Positions 33,232 to 38,007 of a DNA stretch of 38,007 nucleotides are shown here, piece by piece. Position 1 is the stretch's first letter. Every line of letters begins with the position of its first letter. Under the pieces are notes generated by a model. That model was not told the DNA's origin. It did no database searches and saw nothing but the letters and a program-made list of their open reading frames with translations. Source of the stretch: QZKY01 sp964488675 (GTDB lineage Bacteria; Pseudomonadota; Gammaproteobacteria; Burkholderiales; Burkholderiaceae_D). The position numbers were made by a program, and so were the translations under genes. The DNA is taken from contig CAZAWA010000009.1 in assembly GCA_964488675.1 (NCBI GenBank), positions 1-38,007 on the forward strand. Direction: 5' to 3'.

Positions 33232-34663
33232 TCACCAGAATATTCTTGAACTGCCACGGATCATCCATGTCCAGATCTTCCTCGAACAGCACGCCCCTGT
33301 CCTGCAGCGGCGTCCAGTCGCCGTAGATGCCGACGATTTCGCCGAGGTAAGGGCCAGCAACTTCGAGCATGGCTTCGTCATCGATGTCGTCTGGTTCTAC
33401 CACGCCGAGATCCGGATTTTGCAGCGCCCACACCACGCCCGCGAGCACGCCCGCTGCAACTTGCAGGCTGGTTGCGCTGTTGTGCGGCGCAAGCTGGCGC
33501 GCTTCTTCGATTGACAGGCGCGAGCCGTACCAGTACACGCCTTCCGAGTTGCCCATCAGCAGCACGCCGAGTTCATCGATGCCGCTGACGATTTCGTCGC
33601 GTATCAGGCGGTTGCTTACCTGCTGCTGCAGGTTTTTGCCGAGCAGTTCATGCACGGACAGCACGGCGTCGTCACATGGGTGGTAGGCGTAGTGCACGGT
33701 TGGGCGGTATATCACCTGGTCGCCCTCCTTCAGCGTCAGGTAATCAGCGATCGAAATGGATTCGTTGTGCGTAATCAGGAAGCCCTGATAGGGGCCTTCG
33801 ATTGGTGTCCAGCTTCGCACGCGGGTGGACAGGCCGGGACGGTCGAGGTAAATCGCGGAGCCGCATCCAAAGTCGTGCTTGCGCCCTTCTGTCGGCCAAT
33901 ATTTTTCATGGCTTCCCCAACCGAGTTCAGCCGGCTGCATGCCTTCGCTGATGAAACCATCGACCGACCAGGTGTTGACGAATTCTCCTTGCCGCTTGCG
34001 CATGAGTGGAACTTGCGTGTCGCGCTCGGCGATATGGATGGCCTTGATGCCGAGGCGCTGCGCCAGCCTGGCCCAGTCTTCTGCGGTTTTTGGCCGATCG
34101 ATGACCAGCTCGTTGTCGCGCGCAATGTTGATTAGTCCGCGCTTGACGAAAGCGGAAACCAGGCCGGGGTTTGCCCCCTGCGAGATCACGATGGTCGGCC
34201 CTTTTTGATGGCCTTCGCTGAATTTGAGCGCCTGTTCGCGCAGCGCATAATTCGAGCGCTGTGATGCGGACAGCGACGGATCGGTGTAGCCGCCTTTCCA
34301 GGGCTCGATGCAGGTGTCGAGGTAATGCGCCTCGCGCTCCCAGCAGAGGTCGATCAGCGCCAGGCTGGAGACATCGACCGACAGGTTGATCATGAAGTCA
34401 CCCTTGCCGATATGCGGTCCCAGCACAGCCTTGTAGTTGTCCTTGTCGATGGCGATGCGTTCAAATGTGGCACCGTACTTGCGCGCAATGCCTTCCGGGT
34501 CGCCCTCGGGAGCGAATATTAGAATTTGCCACTGGTTGATCTGGAGGTGTCGCAGCAGGAGCGGCAGGACGCCGCGCCCAATGCTGCCAAAACCGACCAT
34601 TACCAGATTGCCGGAAAACCGTGCGTGCTTGCGGAAAAGAGCGTTTTTGATGAGAGATTCCAC
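33227..34663 (-). CDS. hss: Homospermidine synthase
   Basis: This enzyme makes sym-homospermidine from putrescine (and spermidine) with NAD as a recycled cofactor. It has 478 residues, as usual. The Rossmann site is VMVGFGSIGRG (Gly24 to Gly31). Other blocks typical of the family are DTCIEPWKGGYTDP, VISQGANPGLVSAFVK, NTWSVDGFISEGMQPAELGW and TVHYAYHPCDDAVLS. It stands alone on the - strand, with its promoter region (34664-34817) shared with a divergent response regulator. A tandem repeat touches its stop codon. Confidence 0.95.
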   Translation of the reverse strand: MESLIKNALFRKHARFSGNLVMVGFGSIGRGVLPLLLRHLQINQWQILIFAPEGDPEGIARKYGATFERIAIDKDNYKAVLGPHIGKGDFMINLSVDVSSLALIDLCWEREAHYLDTCIEPWKGGYTDPSLSASQRSNYALREQALKFSEGHQKGPTIVISQGANPGLVSAFVKRGLINIARDNELVIDRPKTAEDWARLAQRLGIKAIHIAERDTQVPLMRKRQGEFVNTWSVDGFISEGMQPAELGWGSHEKYWPTEGRKHDFGCGSAIYLDRPGLSTRVRSWTPIEGPYQGFLITHNESISIADYLTLKEGDQVIYRPTVHYAYHPCDDAVLSVHELLGKNLQQQVSNRLIRDEIVSGIDELGVLLMGNSEGVYWYGSRLSIEEARQLAPHNSATSLQVAAGVLAGVVWALQNPDLGVVEPDDIDDEAMLEVAGPYLGEIVGIYGDWTPLQDRGVLFEEDLDMDDPWQFKNILVR

Positions 34664-34817
34664 TATTTATTCCCTAGTCAGGCGGAAAGAGGCTTTCCAG
34701 TTGTTATTTTATTGGCGTCGATTCTGCTAATGGTTACAATCCTTGCAGTTGATCCGAATCTGAAGTTTATCCGAAAATATCTCCCGTGCCGCTGCAATTC
34801 ATCCAAATTTTCAGAAA

Positions 34818-35504
34818 ATGAACATCGCCATTCTGCACAGCGAGGACCGAACTGGCATAGGGCGGGTTGTCGGGTTTCTGGTTCAGGCCGGGCATGCCTG
34901 CACGACTTGTGCGAGCGCGCAAGCTTTTCTCGATCAGCATGCAGCCACAAATTTTGACCTCCTGATCATCGATTCGTCGCTTCCGGGCAGGGGGGTGGAG
35001 GCATTGCTGGGCGCTGCAAGAGCGACTGGCCGCTTGCCGGCGCTATGGCTGACCGAGGATAGCTTTGCGGATCCGATCATTGCTGCGCTTGCGGCTGGTG
35101 CGGACGATTACCTCCTCAAGCCGGTGCGGCGTACTGAATTAATCGCACGCGTCGGCGTGCTTCTGTCGCGCGCATGGCCGGAAAAGCGGGCGGCGGCGCA
35201 GTTGCGGGTCGGCGGTTTCGTTTTCGATGACGCAGCAGGCCGTCTTGCCCTGCATGGCAGGCCGGTCGATCTGACACGCAAGGAATTCGATCTGGCGCTA
35301 CTGTTTTTCCGGAATCTCGGAAGGCCGCTTTCGCGCGCCACCTTGCGCGAGGCGATCTGGCCACGAGAGGCGGGCGCGCCGTCGCGCACGGTTGATACGC
35401 ATGTTTCGCGGGTTCGCAGCAAACTCGGCTTGCAGTCATCCAGCGGTTTCCGGCTGGTGCCGGTTTATGCTTATGGCTACCTGCTGGAGCGCCTGGAGGA
35501 CTAA
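34818..35504 (+). CDS. OmpR-type response regulator (orphan)
   Basis: This 228-residue protein has a receiver domain (Glu9-Asp10 acidic pair, phospho-acceptor Asp52 in LLIIDSSLPG, Thr79, Lys101 in LLKPVRR) and a winged-helix DNA-binding domain (about 130-225, with LTRKEFDLALLFF and TVDTHVSRVRSKL). All phosphorylation residues are in place. No histidine kinase gene is next to it, so the partner is elsewhere. It is divergent from hss, which it may or may not control. Its TAA is the first three bases of a long palindrome that begins the second 190-bp repeat. Confidence 0.92.
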   Translation: MNIAILHSEDRTGIGRVVGFLVQAGHACTTCASAQAFLDQHAATNFDLLIIDSSLPGRGVEALLGAARATGRLPALWLTEDSFADPIIAALAAGADDYLLKPVRRTELIARVGVLLSRAWPEKRAAAQLRVGGFVFDDAAGRLALHGRPVDLTRKEFDLALLFFRNLGRPLSRATLREAIWPREAGAPSRTVDTHVSRVRSKLGLQSSSGFRLVPVYAYGYLLERLED

Positions 35505-35691
35505 TAACGCGGCGCGTTATTAGTCTGCTTTTTTCGGTCATTTTGGGTTTTCCGGAGCATGAAAAACAGCCGGTTTGAACTGAAGGTTGGCATTGTTAGC
35601 ATGTTTATGCCACTTTTATCGGGAGTATGTGCTTAAAATAACGGTTTCACCATACCCCAAGCGCCGGCGAAAAAATACAGGGAGGGAGTAT
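35502..35691. repeat. 190-bp dispersed intergenic repeat, copy 2
   Basis: It starts with a perfect palindrome (TAATAACGCG, G, CGCGTTATTA; 35502-35522) that overlaps the stop codon of the response regulator. CATTTT, CGGGAGTAT, GCGCCGG and AGTAT occur at offsets 37, 118, 159 and 185, exactly as in 14086-14275. The GGGAGTAT word also occurs a second time near the right end, as a direct repeat. No coding frame is evident. Confidence 0.7.
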
Positions 35692-35752
35692 ATTGTAATT
35701 TCGTGATGAAATTCTGGCTGTTGGCCTCCGAGCAACCCGAGCCGCATCCGGC

Positions 35753-35758
35753 TATAAT
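35753..35758 (+). promoter_or_regulatory. Candidate -10 box for hemA
   Basis: TATAAT at 35753-35758 lies 29 bases before the hemA ATG, giving a leader of about 22 bases. No good -35 box at 17 bp; TTGGCC at 35721 is too far. Confidence 0.55.
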
Positions 35759-35787
35759 GACCTAACTACTTTTCAGGCTTTCATTGC

Positions 35788-37065
35788 ATGCAACTAGTCG
35801 CCGTCGGACTCAACCACACTACTGCGCCGGTTTCGGTGCGCGAGCAGATCGCCTTCCCGCCCGAGCGCATCGGCGATGCGGTCATGGCTGCGCGCGACTG
35901 GTTCCAGCGCGCCGATGCGTGTGGGTGCGCGTGTGAAGCAGCCATCCTCTCAACCTGCAATCGCACCGAGCTGTACGCCGCCTGCCATGCGCCCAATGTG
36001 TCGGACACAACCGCCCGCTTTCTGGCCGACTATCACGGCCTCCCGTTTTCAGCGATTCGTCCGCATCTGTATGTACGGCCGCACGACGACGCGGTGCGCC
36101 ATGCCTTCCGCGTGGCCTCCGGACTGGACTCAATGGTGCTGGGCGAGACGCAAATCCTGGGTCAGATGAAGGAAACCGTGCGCCAGTCGCAGGCAGTTGG
36201 CGGTCTCGGCACTTATCTGCATCGAATGTTCCAGCGTTCGTTTGCGGTCGCGAAAGAGGTGCGCAGCACCACCGCGATTGGCGCGAACAGCGTGTCGATG
36301 GCGGCGGCGGCAGTAAAGCTGGCGCTGCGCGAGCTGGGCGGGATGGCCGACAAGCATGTGCTTTTCATCGGCGCAGGCGAAATGATTGGCCTGTGCGCGA
36401 CGCATTTTGCCAGCCAGCACCCGGCATCGCTCACGATTGCAAATCGCACGCTGGATCGCTGCGAGGCGCTGGCGCAACGCGTTGGCGGCAAGGCGATGCG
36501 GCTGGCGGAATTGCCACAAAAGATGGCGCAATTCGATCTGGTGATTTCCTGCACGGCTGCGTCCCTGCCGATCATCGGACTGGGCATGACGGAGCGGGCA
36601 ATCACTGCACGACAGGGCAGGCCGATGTGGCTGCTCGATCTGGCGGTGCCGCGCGACATGGAGCCGGAAATCGCCCGCCTGCCGAATGTGTTCCTGCATA
36701 GCGTCGACGATCTGGCGGCGGAAGTGACAACCGGAATGGAAAACCGTCAGGCAGCAGTTGCGCAGGCTGAAACCATCATCGAAAGCCGGGTTGAGTCGTT
36801 CATGCACTGGATCGACAATCGCGCCATCGTGCCCGTGATCCGGCAGATGCGCGACAGCGGCGACGCGATTCGCGTGAAGGAACTGGAGCGCGCCCGCAGG
36901 ATGCTGGCGCGTGGCGAAGATATCGATACGGTGCTGGATCTGCTGACCAAGGGCATGAGTGCCAAATTCCTGCACGGCCCAAAACGGGCACTGCGCCACT
37001 CGCAGGGCGACGAACGCGCGCGCCTGGCCGAACTGTTGCCGCAACTGTTTCGCACGCGGCGTTAG
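35788..37065 (+). CDS. hemA: Glutamyl-tRNA reductase
   Basis: This enzyme reduces glutamyl-tRNA to glutamate-1-semialdehyde, the first step of tetrapyrrole synthesis by the C5 route. It has 425 residues. The N-terminal block VGLNHTTAPVSVRE, the catalytic Cys57 in STCNRTELYA, VLGETQILGQMK, KEVRSTTAIGANSVSMAAAA and the NADPH domain (FIGAGEMIGL) are present. The C-terminal dimerisation region is complete. prfA follows, as in the common hemA-prfA order, but a repeat-like element lies between. Heme, and B12 for nrdJ, both depend on this pathway. Confidence 0.97.
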   Translation: MQLVAVGLNHTTAPVSVREQIAFPPERIGDAVMAARDWFQRADACGCACEAAILSTCNRTELYAACHAPNVSDTTARFLADYHGLPFSAIRPHLYVRPHDDAVRHAFRVASGLDSMVLGETQILGQMKETVRQSQAVGGLGTYLHRMFQRSFAVAKEVRSTTAIGANSVSMAAAAVKLALRELGGMADKHVLFIGAGEMIGLCATHFASQHPASLTIANRTLDRCEALAQRVGGKAMRLAELPQKMAQFDLVISCTAASLPIIGLGMTERAITARQGRPMWLLDLAVPRDMEPEIARLPNVFLHSVDDLAAEVTTGMENRQAAVAQAETIIESRVESFMHWIDNRAIVPVIRQMRDSGDAIRVKELERARRMLARGEDIDTVLDLLTKGMSAKFLHGPKRALRHSQGDERARLAELLPQLFRTRR

Positions 37066-37105
37066 CGGCGCTTATTTCCTTCTCCATCGTGAGCGGGAGG
37101 AATTT

Positions 37106-37150
37106 GGGGTCGGAAGTTTATTTTTGCGCAGCAAAAATTACTCTGACGCC
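37106..37150. repeat. GGGTC-type palindromic element between hemA and prfA
   Basis: TTTTTGC (37121-37127) pairs with GCAAAAA (37131-37137); the flanks GGGGTCGGAAGT and ACTCTGACGCC are a degenerate version of the outer arms of the element at 8014-8066 (GGGGTCAG and ACTCTGACCC). It appears to be a second, drifted member of that family. Confidence 0.55.
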
Positions 37151-37200
37151 TGAAATTTTCTTCTCGCTGGTTGTTACGAATTCAAACGCAAAAAATCATC

Positions 37201-38007
37201 ATGAAACCCTCAATGCTCGCCAAGCTGGACAATGTGGCGAACCGCCTGATCGAAGTGAATGAACTGCTGATGCAGGAGGGCGTTGCGTCCAATCGCGACA
37301 ATTACCTGAAGCTAACGCGCGAACATGCGGAGGTGACGCCACTGGTTGCGCTGTACAACGAATACCGTCAGGCCGATGCCGATCTCAAGGCGGCGCAGGA
37401 CATGCAGGGCGATCCGGAAATGAAGGATTTCGCGCAGGAAGAAATTGCATCCGCGAGACAGCGCATGGAATCGCTCGAAGCCGGCCTGCAGAAAATGCTG
37501 CTACCCAAAGATCCGAACGACGACCGCAATATTTTTCTTGAAATTCGCGCCGGCACTGGCGGCGACGAGTCGGGACTGTTCGCCGGCGATTTGTTGCGCA
37601 TGTATATGCGCTTTGCCGAGCGCAACCGATGGCAGGCGGAGATCATTTCCGAGTCGCCGGCCGATCTTGGCGGCTACAAGGAGGTGATCGTGCGCATTGC
37701 CGGTCACGGAGCGTATTCGAAACTCAAGTACGAATCCGGCGGCCATCGCGTGCAGCGCGTCCCGGCGACCGAGGCGCAGGGACGCATCCATACCTCGGCC
37801 TGCACGGTGGCGGTTATGCCGGAAGCGGACGAGGTAAACGAGGTCGAAATCAATCCGGCGGATATCCGCATCGACACCTACCGTGCTTCCGGCGCTGGCG
37901 GGCAGCATGTGAACAAGACCGATTCTGCGGTGCGCATCACCCACCTCCCAACCGGCATCGTGGTCGAATGCCAGGACGACCGCAGCCAGCACAAGAACAA
38001 GGCGCGC
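37201..38007 (+). CDS. prfA: Peptide chain release factor 1 (3' truncated by window edge)
   Basis: Release factor 1 reads UAA and UAG and triggers peptide release. The window holds the first 269 codons of about 360. The RF1 anticodon-like PxT motif is seen in HRVQRVPATEAQGRIHTSAC, and the GGQ motif in SGAGGQHVNKTDSAVRITH. The N-terminal helical domain (MKPSMLAKLDNVANRLIEV) is normal. The ATG at 37201 matches the family start. The frame has no stop before the window ends, so the gene continues beyond it. Confidence 0.97.
   Translation, partial: MKPSMLAKLDNVANRLIEVNELLMQEGVASNRDNYLKLTREHAEVTPLVALYNEYRQADADLKAAQDMQGDPEMKDFAQEEIASARQRMESLEAGLQKMLLPKDPNDDRNIFLEIRAGTGGDESGLFAGDLLRMYMRFAERNRWQAEIISESPADLGGYKEVIVRIAGHGAYSKLKYESGGHRVQRVPATEAQGRIHTSACTVAVMPEADEVNEVEINPADIRIDTYRASGAGGQHVNKTDSAVRITHLPTGIVVECQDDRSQHKNKAR

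Overview
This window looks like the chromosome of a betaproteobacterium (Burkholderiales or Nitrosomonadales type). The GC content is moderately high. The order trpB-trpA-accD-folC-dedD(SPOR)-cvpA-purF-metZ and the pair hemA-prfA are layouts I associate with that class, and nearly every housekeeping protein reads as betaproteobacterial. I cannot fix the genus from sequence alone. The window starts inside trpB, ends inside prfA, and contains a 100-base run of N (11438-11537) inside a ygiQ-type gene.

Region 1 (1-7988) is core biosynthesis on the + strand: the last tryptophan steps (trpB end, trpA), acetyl-CoA carboxylase beta subunit (accD), folate polyglutamylation (folC), a cell-division SPOR protein, cvpA, purF and O-succinylhomoserine sulfhydrylase (metZ). 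Intergenic gaps here carry dispersed repeats. Region 2 (about 8010-9620) is an AT-richer islet. It holds a YefM/YoeB-type toxin-antitoxin pair and a coupled three-gene operon (38-aa peptide, 69-aa protein, uracil-DNA-glycosylase-like protein), and is bracketed by GGGTCAG-bearing sequences. Region 3 (9661-15439) has phnA/yjdM, ygiQ, and two COG1237-type metallo-beta-lactamase-fold paralogs flanking a D-cysteine desulfhydrase-like PLP gene. The second paralog lies beyond a 190-bp dispersed repeat and a remnant of an MFS transporter.

Region 4 (15529-20898, - strand) is a signalling operon: HDOD-GAF-histidine kinase, then REC-PAS-GGDEF-EAL, then a Sel1-repeat protein. Region 5 (21153-25879) is alaS, a TusA-family protein, etfB and etfA. 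Region 6 (26240-31508) starts with an adenosylcobalamin-dependent ribonucleotide reductase preceded by two NrdR boxes, then a YajD-type HNH protein, an SGNH lipoprotein, a Fer4_19-CDGSH iron-sulfur protein and a CitE-like lyase. Region 7 (31567-38007) has rhlE and homospermidine synthase on the - strand, and an orphan OmpR-type regulator, hemA and the start of prfA on the + strand.

The most unusual signals are (a) the TA plus UDG-like islet with repeat-like borders, (b) two 190-bp intergenic repeats about 21 kb apart that share motifs at identical spacing with no indels, each starting with a near-perfect palindrome, and (c) the duplicated MBL genes around an overlapping PLP-lyase gene. No tRNA, rRNA, CRISPR array, prophage or intact transposase was found.
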